From contig NC_069660.1 of NCBI RefSeq assembly GCF_027244095.1, positions 282,122,863-282,186,862 on the forward strand: a stretch of 64,000 nucleotides of DNA. The letters run 5' to 3'. Positions 21,196 through 33,225 of the stretch are shown piece by piece; the stretch's first letter is position 1, and each line of letters opens with the position of its first letter. A program made the translations under genes and the position numbers. The notes beneath the pieces were generated by a model. That model did not search any database. It was given only the letters and a program-made list of their open reading frames with translations, and was not told where the DNA came from. Source of the DNA: Hemicordylus capensis (lineage: Eukaryota > Chordata > Lepidosauria > Squamata > Cordylidae).

Positions 21196-23164
21196 CAGCA
21201 ATCTGAAATACCACCACTGCAGCTGCTCAGAATGCAGCCATTTTCTTCAGAGAAAGAAATACCTTCTTTAAAAGGTAAGCCCTCACCCCCATCACGATGC
21301 ATTAAGCCAATACCAGTTACCAACTCAGTGTGATTCAGATCATTCCCTCTGTCGTGTGCATGATGCAGAAATGGCCTGGATCATTATTGGGACTGGACTG
21401 ATGATTCGACTCATGTGCAGCCTGTATATCAGTTTTGCTACAGAAAAGTTCTTATTCAAAATAACCAGAGTGGGATCTCTTTTGATCAGACTCCTTTTCT
21501 TCTGAACTGAATTTATTTAGGGGACCCCTAATATCATGCTTCAAACTTCCAGTAAAGTTTGCATTTCACTCAAGATATCTATGTCAAGATAGCTTAATTA
21601 TTTTCAAAAGCCACAGTAATTGGCCACTATAAAGAAACCAACAAGTTTTTTTAAAATGAACTATTCCATGGGAATCTGATTTTCATCATAAATTCCAATA
21701 AACAGGTCTTTTTTTAAAAAAAAGAAAATTGTACACTGAAGAGAAAACGTCAACCCAGAATGTCCTTTGACCGCTGCTTCCATTTTCTCCAATCTTCTGG
21801 CTACACGGATAAAATAAAGATAAAACTTTTCTGAATACTTTTATCTGCTTTGAAGTCTGTGGAATAGCTTCCCTCCGCCTTCCCACACGTTCACCAAATG
21901 CTATTTTCATCTGAGTGAATTTCTTCTGTAATGTATTTCACTTAGCAATATAGAATGAACAGGGAAGAGACAGCTAAGAGATGTGAGTGCCTTTATATAA
22001 ATCTGTTCTCAACAACAGACAATCATTTTGACCACTTAGACTGGCTAAAAGAAACGTAAAGCAACACACGCTTCTCATCTAATAACATTTCTTGGCTGGT
22101 CAGCTCAGATACACATTTCAGCTTTTCAGTTCTAAATTCCAAGTGAAGCTCATGGCATCCCATCCTGTGAACATAGAGCCTTGCCTTTCACATGTATTTG
22201 TAAATGATAGTGAGATGCTTTTTGCCATCCATTCTTAATACAAACGGTAGATTAAGCCTTGGGAAATTAGCATAACAGAAAAGGCAGTTCAGGTGAATTG
22301 TACAGTGGTGTCACATTGGCTAAGTTCCAATTATTAATTTATTTTAGCAATGTGGCATATTTTTGTTACAGGCTTCCAATTTTCACAATTGAATTCTTCC
22401 ATAATGTCATCTGTCTCGATTACACTTCAGTTGGTTCCAAAATATCATCCTTTGTCACTTCTCTTTGACATAGTTCTTTGCACACACTGCCAAAAATATG
22501 AGAATCTTCTTTTCCGGCACCCCCTACTTTTCAGGCCAGTTCTACTGGATGGGATTTGCAACAATGCTTGTTCCATGAAAATTTAGTATGAGTGTTAATC
22601 AGTGTGTAAAGTCCAAAAGAAGAGCATGCATGATCTCTGAGCACAGAACAGTGTTCATACTAAACTCTCTTAAGAGTGCAGAATGGCATGGCTTATCTGA
22701 AATGTGAAAGGACACAGATCTGAAAATATACCTTGTGAATTATGCAAGCAGAAAAGAGAACTGATATTTAGGGAACCATAACTTTAGATAAGAATGAAAT
22801 GACATATATGGATGTTATGGGTTTCATTTGAAAAAAAAATTCATTACAAGCCCATTTTCAAAGAATTCAGCTGATATATCTTTGCCACAGATGCCATATG
22901 TCTGAAAAATATTACAATGCTAACTGCCAAGCAGTCATATTGAAATTGGTGGTCAATTTCTGGACCAAAGCAGGAGTGCCTCCACATCTAAATTTCATTA
23001 GTGCCACATTACCTATGTGTATGGAAAAATCACACACTGAGGTCATCATGCCTGAACTACCTTAGGTAGGGCTGGTCGGGTCCTTAGGTAGGGCTCCACC
23101 CACTGGTTGCCCTGGTTTGAATTACTGTGTTGCCAGATTTGGCTTTTTTAAAGCCAAACTTAGA
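21196..23164. other. unique non-coding DNA
   Basis: Nearly 2 kb without a recognised repeat or gene. The part around 22200-22480 is AT-rich with few CpG and could hold conserved non-coding sequence, but no specific evidence is visible. Confidence 0.45.
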
Positions 23165-23910
23165 CAACATCTTCACCATGAGCCCCATCACCTTTTGAGA
23201 TCATCTGGAGAGGTCTGTCTGCAGCTGCTACCAGCTTGTCTGGTGACAGCTCAGGTTCAGGCCTTCTCTGTTGCCATCTCAAGACTTTGGTATGAAGATT
23301 GCATGATAAGATGGATGCAAAACCTAAAAAAAATTGATATATAACAGTGGGAGTATCAATGGAGGGTGAATATTAAATTTACAGTGAATAGCACATTAAG
23401 AGAAAACTGGTATAAAATGTACTTTTGCTGGTATCTTACTCCCACAATGATTGCAAAGATAGACAATAAATCTTCTGGTAAATGCTGGAAATGTATGAAT
23501 CAGGTGGGAACTTTTTATCATATGTGGTAGACGTGCAGTAAAGCTCAGCAATTTTGGAAGACAATTCATTCTAAGATGCAATAAATCTTGAATACTGACT
23601 TCCCCTTGTTACCAGATTTTTTAAATTAAATATCACAAAACCTTATATACCTGTAAAATACTGAACTCTCTCTATATGATAACTGCTGCTACAATTTTCT
23701 CAAGACTTTGGTGTGTGCTCCCTGCTGAAATAAGAGCTCCCCATCTCTGACAGATTTTAAAGATATTTAAAGACACATTTTATTCACCCAAGCTTTTAAA
23801 CTAAAATTATGGTTTTAAATTGTTTTAATGTTTTAATTTTTGTATTAATTTGTTTTATGTTGTTGTAAATTACCCAGAGACGCAAGTTTAGGGTGGTGTA
23901 CAAATACAAT
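23165..23910 (+). mobile_element. L2-group LINE 3' end, split by an L1 fragment
   Basis: CACCATGAGCCCCATCACCT, GAGATCATCTGGAGAGGTCT and CAGGCCTTCTCTGTTGCCAT match 2655-2750 of the first LINE. After the interruption it resumes with GCTCCCTGCTGAAATAAGAG, CCCATCTCTGACAGATTTTA and the tail GTAAATTACCCAGAGACGCA, ending in (AAATA)n near 23910-23925. The coding part is the C-terminal segment only. Confidence 0.85.
23292..23697 (+). mobile_element. L1 (LINE-1) ORF2 internal fragment
   Basis: Translation gives DCMIRWMQNLKKIDI, NSTLRENWYKMYFCWYLTP, KCWKCMNQVGTFYHMW and CSKAQQFWKTIHSKMQ, the C-terminal region of vertebrate L1 ORF2 with its Cys-rich 'CW.C....T..H..W.C' motif. At least three in-frame stops are present. 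It is flanked by TCTCAAGACTTTGGT at 23277-23291 and 23698-23712, a perfect 15-bp duplication of the host LINE. No 3' UTR and no poly(A) are present, which is unusual for an L1 insert. Confidence 0.85.
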
Positions 23911-23939
23911 AAATAAATAAATACAGGAGGGTGCATATG

Positions 23940-24240
23940 CATCTCCTACGTCACTGAGTGACTGTGCACACGCTCAAGCTGCCAGCCGCTTATCCTGGGC
24001 TGTTGGCAGCCATCTTGGCCACAGAGGCTGGGTGAACAAGGGCCTTGGCAGCCAGGAGATATCCCAGTGCATTGCACTGCTCACGCAGTGTATTGTGGGA
24101 TATCTGGCGGTTCAGCTGTTGTTCCCTTGCCTCTCACTTTCTGCACCAGTCGCCACCACACTGCTTGTCTGGGGGTGTGAGCGACGGAGCCCTCTGTGGT
24201 AAAATTCCAGTTCTTGCTTATCTGTTCTCTCAAAAAACAT
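23940..24240. other. possible old DNA-element remnant
   Basis: CCAGGAGATATCCCAGTGCA, then TTGCACTGCTCACGCAGTGT and ATTGTGGGATATCTGG, contains an inverted ATATCCCA / TGGGATAT pair about 50 bp apart. Related words occur near 8975-9000 and 26045. Family unknown. Confidence 0.3.
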
Positions 24241-25915
24241 TGCTGGAGGCAATGTTCCTAGAAGTCACCTGCTTCCTAGTCCCTAAGTATGGCTTGAAAG
24301 TAAACTTTGATTCCTAGAACTGTGTATCTCAAGCAAGCATGTATCCTACTTCCAATACGTTGCAGATCTTTTTTGAAATATCCTATTTTCTTCATTGTTT
24401 TGAATTCCAAGTGATTTCATTTCATAATAATAAAATTCTTGTATTATTAAGTTACCTATATTATTTATCAATAGACCTGAATCCTTTGCAACTGCCCATA
24501 TGCTTAAATGCATGATATCAGAAAACAAATAATTGGGGTTTATGAGAGAAACTGAGATCGCATGAAAGAGCTTGTGGACAGGATGAAATGTACTAATAAT
24601 TGAGTGTTAATTATTAAGCATTCCTTTGAGTGGTGGCAGATGTTTTTGTGATTTTTAAAAAATGTTTTAACTATAGTGGAAGTCTGGGAAGATGGTAAAA
24701 ATCCATTCCTGACTTCAAATTTGCCAGTCACATCCTTAATCTGGCAGAGTGCGTAGAAGTGGGTTCAAACTAATTTGACCAGTTACCTTCCATTTTTGTT
24801 TTTGTGCTGATGCCTTCCCTCCCCTTCTTTCCTTCCTAGGCTTCTTGAACTAATTTGGCCAATTAAGTTTTCAATAATTAGGTTCATTACTGCAACCTTC
24901 TGAATACCTCACTAAGTTTGCAGATGCAACCGTTTCCTATGGAAATCAATAAAGCGCTCAAGTGTTTGAACGACTGCATCATAATTTGGTCAGCTGCATG
25001 CATTGTACAGAGAGGATAGTTTTATTAATTCTTGTCAAACTTCTCAAAATTTGTTTGTGTGAGCTTCTGACAAACAATTGAGGGGGGAAATGGAAGAAAA
25101 CATGCTTTGCAGCTGAGGATTCATGCATTTGTAACTCTATTACTCCCATACTAGAGATTATTGTATGAAGAGTACGGGTGCAGGGGGGCCGGATTCTAGA
25201 TTTAATATACTGAAAGATACTGATTCTTTACACAGCCATTTCCCCTGATACACATATTAGTCATCTGTTCACATGAGTAACCCAGTATTTTTTTTATTAA
25301 GCGTATTAGAAGTGAGTGTTTTGCATTGTGGTGAGGTTTTTTAAGGCCGGATTGAAGGGTCCCATCCACCATAATCAACTTTGCATAGACATGGCTCAGC
25401 TTCCACTGTTGTCTCACATCAGCACAAGTGTCACTCACTGGACAATGCATTGCCCACAGCCCTCTGTCCTCATTTCTTCATGGCGGGATGCATGTTGTCC
25501 TTTCAGGACAATTTCGTTTCGCCTGCCTTCCCAGCTTTCCTGGCCATGACAGGTCTGCCCTGGTTATGGCATTCACCATATGGCTTGCTTTGGCTCCACC
25601 CCATGTTTTAATAATTCTATCCTAGCTGCATTATTTTCACTGAGGGAATTTTCTAATCTAGCCTAAAACCATTGGTTTGGATAGCTTTATCCATCTTGAA
25701 TCGAAAATCATTAGCATCTTTTATCCACGTGCTGATAAACCCTGATGTGACCTTGTTGGGTGATGTCTCATCTCATAATCTTTACATATACTTCATTAAG
25801 TAGTGGTGAATAAACACTACATGATACCTCTCTTTTCACACAGTAGGGTATTCTTGCAAACTTTCCACTGCATCACAACATCTCAACAAACAGCTAGTGT
25901 GCAGTAAGGGATGGG
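24241..25915. other. unique non-coding DNA
   Basis: No repeats recognised in about 1.7 kb. Short frames near 25200-25625 overlap each other on both strands and have no domain. Confidence 0.45.
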
Positions 25916-26026
25916 ATATGCAGTTGGGCCAAGGAGAGCAGGGTTGAAATCTTTGCTCAGCTACAAATCTTGGGAAGGTGGCTTCATACATTATTCTCTC
26001 TCAGCCTAACAGGTTTATTGTGACAA
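25916..26026 (+). mobile_element. MIR-like SINE fragment
   Basis: TATGCAGTTGGGCCAAGGAG, GTTGAAATCTTTGCTCAGCT and TCTCTCAGCCTAACAGGTTT follow the central part of the family B SINE at 9290-9375, with gaps. Confidence 0.5.
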
Positions 26027-26254
26027 AAACCAAAATGGCTGACATATCCCACAGCCTACTGCAGGCAGTGCAGACCCACCTGCACCACTCTAAATCACCC
26101 AGTGAAACTGCTATGCAAGAGGGCAGTACCAGTACTGCTGGCTCTTGTGTGGTCTCACATCTCACATCACACACTGCTGCCATTATTCCCAATGGAAGTA
26201 GTGTGCAATATGTGATCACGCAATATTTATCTATTTATTTTTATTTTATTTTAT

Positions 26255-26905
26255 ATATTTTTTATACCACCCAAAACTTACATCTCTGGGTGGTTTACAA
26301 CAAGATAAAAGATTAGTTAAAAACAAAAACAAGAAATTTAAAACACAGCAATTTAAAAAAATTAAAACAATATTCTAAAACAACATTAAAAACAATCAAA
26401 ACAGTATCAGTTAAAAGCCTGGGTGAACAGATGTGTCTTTAAAGACTTTTTAAAAATTGTCAGAGATGGGGAGACTCTTATTTCAGTAGGGAGTGCATTC
26501 CAAAGCCTCGGGGCAGCAACAGAGAAGGCCCGTCCCTGAGTAGCCACCAGACGAGCCGGTGGCAAATGCAGACGGACCTCTCCTGATTATCTCAATGGGC
26601 GGTGGGGTTCATAACGAAGAAGATGTTATCTTAAATACCCAGGGCCTAAGCTGTTTAGGGCTTTAGAGGTTATAACTAACACCTTGTATTTTGCCAGGAA
26701 ACATATCGGCAGCCAGTGTTAACTCCTTCAATACAGGAGTAATATGGTCTCTCCGAGATGACCCAGAGACCAGCCTGGCTGCCGCATTCTGAACCAACTG
26801 TAGTTTCCGGACTACGTACAAGGGCAGCCCCACATAGAGAGCATTACAGTAATCCAGTCTGGAGGTTACCAGCAGATGTACCACTGTTTTGAGGTCATCT
26901 TACTG
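26255..26905 (-). mobile_element. L2/CR1-group LINE 3' end
   Basis: The minus-strand frame at 26663-26884 reads [40 protein letters not shown] and [15 protein letters not shown], closely matching residues encoded at about 2385-2550 of the first LINE. Downstream on the minus strand are the GAAATAAGAGTCTCC block and the AAACCACCCAGAGATG tail, then TA-rich sequence near 26225-26255. 5' truncated within the C-terminal half. Better preserved than the 3285 copy. Confidence 0.85.
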
Positions 26906-27745
26906 CAATAAGTACTACAATAGTCAGCAGTACTAGTACTGCCCTCTTGCACGGCATCATCATCAAATAATTTATTTACTATTTACAGTATTTATTTACT
27001 ACATTTATATATTGCCTCATACCCATGTCTCATGGCAGTTTACAAAACATGGTTATGACATTTCTCTATGCAAACATGCTGTAATGGTGAGCAGCAAGGG
27101 GGTGAGTGACACGCCAAGGTGGGACTTCTGACCTGCTTTTGGCATTGGAACCATGAACGACGCTTTGCTGTCTAATGTTTGAAAGGGCTAGAAGCAGTAT
27201 GGATTCCAGATACTGAGGATAAATTACAGAGAAAAGACATTCCCTTCATGCTCTGTTTGTGAGCTTCTGGCTAACCACAGCTGGAAACTGAATACTGGAC
27301 AAGATGGTTCTCCTGCTCCACCAAAGCCCTGCTTAGGTTACCAACACCACCCCATTAGAACAAAGCACTGCCTGGTACACTAGTTAACCCAATTAGAGCC
27401 TTTTAATTGCCATTCCATCTTGTTTCTGCATTCTGTATATAATCATCCTTGGGTTACTGTTTTTGCAGCATAATGGTTTTATTATACAATATAATGATTT
27501 TATTATACATTTTTAATATGTGAAAGTTTGTCTTCATTCATCTTAATGTATACACAAATTATTTGCTTCTAATTCATCAAACACATCCTGCCTTTGAGAC
27601 TCTTGAAATCAGATACAGAGTTTAGTACTTACAGATGGGAATAAACATACCAAAATTATAATACAGAAGAACAGAGCCTAGACTTCATTCATAAACACAT
27701 TTCACAGAAGAGAATTTATATACTTTTTTGGTTTCAGTTTCATCT
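26906..27745. other. unique non-coding DNA
   Basis: No gene or clear repeat. A (TATTTAC)-like patch lies at 26965-27010 and is followed by ATATTGCCTCATACCCATG, possibly another decayed LINE tail. Confidence 0.4.
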
Positions 27746-27842
27746 AAGACTGCAATCCTACACAAACTTACATGGGAGTAAAACCCATTTAACTTAGTGG
27801 GATTTATTTCTGAATAAACATGCATAGGATCATGCTGCACAA
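27746..27842. mobile_element. short foldback repeat
   Basis: GACTGCAATCCTACACAAAC, then TTACATGGGAGTAAAACCCA, is mirrored by GTGGGATTTATTTCTGAATA, then AACATGCATAGGATCATGCT. The whole 97 bp is one imperfect palindrome. A half copy lies at 34715-34765. This type is common in sauropsid genomes as I recall. Confidence 0.65.
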
Positions 27843-28471
27843 AATTACTAAGAATGCATGAAGGCTTAGGTTCTGGTCTAGTTACACACCTGGGTATAAT
27901 TCAAAGGAGCGCCAGTACAGTTAATGGAATGAAGTAAGTGGATTGACCCCAAGGCAAAAAATAGCATTTTTGGTCTACGTTGTTATTATCATCACAAAAT
28001 TACATGTACAACAATTAATTTCAACAACCATATTCATTTATCAGGCATTAATGTTACCAACACACACAGACTGCTACAATGAGGAATTAATTGACACATT
28101 CATTACATTAGCTGTTAAGTTAATTTTACTGGGCTTGGAAGGCTATAGTCAATTTTGCCCAAACTGTAATTACATTTATTATCAGTGCTTTTGCTAGGAT
28201 GGGAATGAAGGAAAAGTACTGGTCAATGATCCCCAAAACTGAGCATGCCAAGACTGTCAAGTGCATAAGGTCTCTCTCCTCCCCCCACCCTGCCTGCCAT
28301 CACCATTTTCTGTCCCTTTACCACCTCTCATGGTGAACCAGAAACTGTTCCTTCCATCCGCTACATTTAAGAAGGTGCCCATGGTTGTGGTTCAGCAGTG
28401 TCCATGCTAAGTTCTTATGAGAGGGCATGGGACAGGAATTTTGGCACTCTGTAACCTTATTCCTACATTAT
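27843..28471. other. unique non-coding DNA
   Basis: No repeat or gene recognised. Confidence 0.4.
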
Positions 28472-29180
28472 GCTAAACAAGCAAAGAGGCAACTTTTACA
28501 AGTGGCGATTCTCTTTATTTAGCAGGGGGAGAGCAATTGGCCCTATCCATCCCCAGGACAGCATCCCTCCAGTGGCTGTTACTGGTGTCTATCTTGTGTT
28601 TCTTTTTTAGATTATGAGCCCTTTGGGGACAGGGAGCCATTTTATTTATTTATTTAGATCTACATAAACCACTTTGGGAAATTTTGCTGAAAAGCTGTAC
28701 AGGAAAGCCTCCGTATTCGTGGGGCTTTCATTCTCCGCTGCTACCGTGGATATGGAAACCATGAAAACAGAGGCATTGGGGCAATGGGATCACAGGGATT
28801 AGGTTCCCAGAGGTCAGGGAAATGACCATAGAAATGCAGGGGGATGTGGCCTACCATGATCCATGGGTCCCCAGCAGCACACAATGCCCCCTAATAGCAA
28901 ACAAATGGCCAAAGGTTGGCCAAAAATCACAGGGTTTTGCCCTTTTTTTCTGCAAAAGGAGCCATTTTGAGGATCCCAATCTCAAACTGGCAGCTGGAAA
29001 TGACCTCTGAGATCATTTCTGGCCTCCCCTGACCCACGGATATGCAAAAATCAACACCTTACTTGCTGATTTTTTCACATATACTGAGGTCAGGTGTCAA
29101 TTCCCCAACCGTGGATACGCGAAACCACAGATATGGAGTCTGCAATTAACAAGGTTCTCCTATATATAAATATTCGTCAT
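28472..29180 (+). mobile_element. SINE-like family C, interrupted by a Tigger-like element
   Basis: CAAAGAGGCAACTTTTACAA, GAGCAATTGGCCCTATCCAT, CCTCCAGTGGCTGTTACTGG and ATTATGAGCCCTTTGGGGAC run to GCTGAAAAGCTG, where the insert begins. The SINE tail resumes at 29161 with TATATATAAATATTCGT. Removing 28700-29160 and one TA restores the tail seen in the 11553 and 17925 copies. Confidence 0.85.
28700..29160. mobile_element. Tc1/mariner (Tigger/pogo-like) non-autonomous element
   Basis: The left end CAGGAAAGCCTCCGTATTCG and the reverse complement of the right end, GGAGAACCTTGTTAATTGC, are alignable. Subterminal CGTGGATATGGAAACC and GTGGATACGCGAAACCACAG words resemble Tigger ends. It is flanked by TA at 28698-28699 and 29161-29162, the TA duplication of the Tc1/mariner group. 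The host is a SINE tail whose sequence joins exactly across the site. 461 bp, no transposase frame. Confidence 0.85.
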
Positions 29181-29439
29181 TCATATGTACAATCTGTGGA
29201 CAGTGGCTGACGTACAGAGCTACAATGCACTGATGCAGTGAAAGAGCAACCTAACAGACCTTCACAAATAACTGTACCTGTGCAGTGGGGGAAGCAGCAA
29301 TTTTTTATGCTCTCCTCTTGTTCAGAAAGCCCTCTGTGCCACCCAAAAATATGTCCCCGAGGACATGCACAAATGACACCTAATTCCCCTAATTCCATTG
29401 GGGAGCGTATCCAATTTAAATGAAGTATTGTCTGAACCA

Positions 29440-29575
29440 GCCAAAGTTCAACACACATTCAAGAGTACACTTCCTGTCTTTACCCAGCATCTGAGGGATC
29501 CTATACCGAGGTTCACTGTTAAAATGAATGCATGTACAGACATTAACACAAGAACAGGTACAGACTGTTCTGGTG
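29440..29575. mobile_element. unnamed GTACA-rich foldback element, copy 3 (partial)
   Basis: AGTACACTTCCTGTCTTTAC, CATCTGAGGGATCCTATACC and AGGTTCACTGTTAAAATGAA match the family core. It lies directly against the end of the DIRS fossil, and a further fragment, GTACAATCTGTGGACAGTGG, is at 29187-29210. Confidence 0.6.
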
Positions 29576-29579
29576 AAAT

Positions 29580-32500
29580 GAGCTTTCAGTGAAACTGGGG
29601 GAGTCAACCCAGCCATTTGGTATGCCAGTTTGATGGACTGGACAATCCATGCTGAAATTGACTGGGACAAAGCCCTATGGCCCTTATGGGGTGCTCCATA
29701 GATGACAAGCAAGGTTGTAGCAGACCTGAAGGATGCAGTGTGGTCGACATAAAAAGCTACTGCCCGTCTGACATCCAGGGCGTGCCACCTATGCTCTAGA
29801 TCTGTAGATGGGTCAGGGAAGAAAACTGGTAGGGAGATGGCCTGGGATCTATGGAATGTGGAAACCACCTTGGGGAGGAATTAAACATCAACCTGTAAAA
29901 CAACCTTGTCTTTTTGAAACGACAAGAAAGGAGCATTGTAATGGAAGGCTCTTAATTCCCCCACTCTTCTGGCCAACATGATAGAAACTAGGAAAACAGT
30001 TTTAAGGGTTAGTAACTGTAGGTCACACGTCACCATGGGCTCAAAGGGCTTACCCATGAGAGCAGTTAGGACATGTGGCAAGTCCCATAAAGGGGCTGCC
30101 AAAGGCACGTTCTGGTGAAGATGGGCCAAACCTTTCAAAAACTGTTTAACCTCCCTTAGGGCAAACAGGGAAGAACTCTGGTCAGCGAAGTTTCTGAAGG
30201 CCAAAATCACAGCCAGGTGCACCCTGACTGAGGTCGTGGAGAAGTAAGGGAGTAGCATGGGCAGTGGTGCATCAGTAGGGTCAAAGCCTCTGTGTGACCT
30301 TACACACTACGAAAAACATTTCCATTTCGCCCTGTAGGATGCCACTGTGGAGGGTTATTGCATGCTGCAATAATCTTATTCCAGAGGCCAGGTATCTGGA
30401 TCGACTAGGCTGTCAGGCACAATGTTTGAATGTCTGGGTGAAGGATCTGTTCTTCCTGCAGAGACAGCAACATTGGCAGGAGACGAAGCTGTATGAACCG
30501 ACTGCAGGAGAGATGGAGAAGACGAGGGAACCATGGCTGGCGTGGCCACCAAGGCGTCACCAGAATGCAATTCTGATCCCTGAGTGGTCGAAATGTGTTG
30601 AGGAACCATCATTGTAATGGTCGCATATGAAGCCTGGCTGTTGGCAAGATAGCTGTTGTGGAGGCCATGAGGGTCAACATACGTTGTATGTCCCATGCAG
30701 TGTGAGAAGCCTTCCTGCAGAGTTGCTGAGCCAGACTTTGTATCTGTTTGATGCAGTCATGCAGAAGGCTTATTGCTGCCGTCATGGAGTCAAAGATGAC
30801 TCCCAGAAACATTATGCTGTGTGTTAGTGTCAGTTGACAATTTGTAATTAATACTGAGGCCTAAGTCCTTTAATAATATTGTAGTTACTTGGAGGTCACT
30901 TAGAAGACGTCCTGGAGCCTTTGCGGACAGTAACCAGTCATCTAGGAAAGGAAAAACCTGAATGCCTCTCGCTTGCAAGTGCCCGGCCACTACCGCCATT
31001 CACTTTGTGAAAACTCTCAGTGCTGAGGAGAGTCTGAAGGGCATGGCCCTGAATTGGAATGCGTTTTCGCCTACCTGGAAACGGAGGTATTTCCTGTGTT
31101 GTGGCTGTATCGATATATGATACTAAGCGTCCTCCAGATCTATGGAGACAAACTACATTCCCTGTGACAGCAGTGCCATAATCTCTGCAATGGTCAGCAT
31201 CCTGAAGCGTCTGTACTCAACGTATGTATTGAGAAGATGTAGATCCAGGATGGGCCTCAGGCCGCCATCCCTCTTCAGGATTGTAAAGTAGAGGGAAAAC
31301 AGTCCGTTCTCTAAGTGGGAGGGAATGCACTCTATAACGCCTTTCTGGAGGAGGGTCTCGACCTCTTCTTGAAGGATAGCACTTGCAGGGGTGATTCTTC
31401 TGCCCGAATCTGGTGGTCGTTCTGTGAATTCTATGGCATAGCCTAGGTGAACAATGGTAAGGATCCAGACATCCGTCATGATACACTCCCAGCAATCCAG
31501 TTAAGGCCTCAACCGCAATCCCATCCAGGGGTAGTCACGGCCTCTTTGGGAAGGAAGTGGACTTAGATTTCGGATGGCTGGGCTTGGTGGTTTGGAACTG
31601 GTGTTTTCTGTACTGCAAATTGAATTGGGTGTATTGAGACTGATGAAAAGGATGGTCGTAGGTTTGAGGCCCAGACGAGCAGGATTAAAGGGGCCTTTGT
31701 GAACAAAAAGGTCTATTAAACCTGGAGCTCAAAGATGATGACAAGAAGCTCATGGATCTGGCCGTTTTTCTCATCTTCCGCACTCATTCCATCGTTTCAT
31801 CCATCTGTGTCTCAAACAAGGCCAGGCCATCAAAGGGAAGGTCTTCAATTTATTTCTGAGCTTCTGAGTTCAAGCTCAAAAACCGGAGCAACGCATGTCT
31901 GCATAGTGAAATTGTTCTCGCTAGCAACCTGGCGGCACAATCAGTGGAGTGTCTGGAAGTATGTAAGAGCTGTTTGCTCAACCTGCATCTCTCCTTCTGC
32001 AAGGAAATAATAGCCTCCCTTTTAAGAGATGGGAAGGATTCTAGATGACCTGACAAGTTTTCCCATGACAGGTGGTTGTATCTTGACATGGAGGCTTGAT
32101 AATTAGCATTCTTAATCTCCATGGTCAAACTGGCATACAGGCACTTGCCTATGAAGTCTAATTTACGGCCCTCCTTGCCCATAGGGGTAGACAGCATCTT
32201 GTTCTTAGATTTGGCCTGCACTGCCTCAACCACTATTGAGTTTGGAATCGGGTGCTTCTGTAGGAACACACAGTCTTCCGTCTTTACCCTGTAGAGATTC
32301 TCTACTTTTCTGGAAGTAATGGGAACTGAGGATGGTTTCTCCCAGAAGCTTTGAGCAATGTCCAGTAAAACTTGATTCATCAGAACCACCACCAGCTTCA
32401 ATGATTCTCTCTCTAGTACATCAAAGAGAAGATTAGAGGAGGGTTTGACTTTCTCATGTAGTTGTATTCCGAGAGACTTGGCCATGTTAGATATGTGAGC

Positions 32501-32860
32501 CACAAAGGATTTCAGGACCCCAGAAGGAGATGGAGGGAGCTTGTTGTCACCTTTATGCCGATGTTTCAAGTTGGAGTAAATGTTGTTAGAAGATGATGTT
32601 TAGATGGAGACCAGAATGAATAAACACAACATAAAATAATATCTATGTTTTGCCTTGACAGAAAAGCTTGTAAGCATGTCCTGAGGTAGACAAAAAAGAA
32701 CTGAGGAGGAGGGTGTGGTGCATATGACTAAGGTGTAATGGGGAGGAGCCTATCTGCCTATCAGACAGCCAGGAAAAGATACGCTTGTGAGTGTTCCAGA
32801 GCTTTCTTTATGCAGGCGCTAAGCCCATCTGTCTGATGGACAGAGACCACTTAGAAGAAC
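29580..32860 (-). mobile_element. DIRS-type tyrosine-recombinase retroelement, broken fossil
   Basis: Parts in minus-strand order: a gag-like region (about 31850-32570), a reverse transcriptase/RNase H region (about 30600-31500, with the RPILDLHLLN segment typical of DIRS) and a tyrosine recombinase region (about 29580-30260, with WDLPHVLTAL and ARRVGELRAF). Sequence between about 32600 and 32860 is probably the terminal-repeat/leader region. The order gag, reverse transcriptase, recombinase and the lack of an integrase separate DIRS from LTR elements. It is clearly broken, with several breaks, and its far end meets another repeat near 29580. The recognisable protein-level similarity suggests moderate age. 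Confidence 0.88.
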
Positions 32861-33049
32861 TAAGGGTTCAAATTCAGGTTTGTGGTCATTAACCTCGGGT
32901 CTCTTTTCTTGCAGAACTGCAGGTTTCCGCATTCGGACAACCAAAAACCCAAACAAATGGCATGTTTGCCTCTTTTGGCGTAATGTTTGGCGTAATGTCT
33001 GAAGGCAGCCATAATTCCATTCCATCTAGAAAATACATGACCTCAGTCC

Positions 33050-33225
33050 AATGATCTGTTTTGCAAGCATGAAGATGTTCTACCACTAAACTATGGCCTC
33101 ATCCCCTAAGGGGAATATCCTACAGCATTCACATATACTCACCCATCCAAATGCAAACCATGGTGGAACCTGCTTAACAAAGGGGACAATTGATACTCAC
33201 TGCCACAAGATTGTTCTGTTAAGTC
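33050..33225 (+). mobile_element. family A repeat, 3' part
   Basis: GAAGATGTTCTACCACTAAA, CCTCATCCCCTAAGGGGAAT, GCAAACCATGGTGGAACCTG and GGGGACAATTGATACTCACT match the second half of family A, variant type. Confidence 0.7.
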
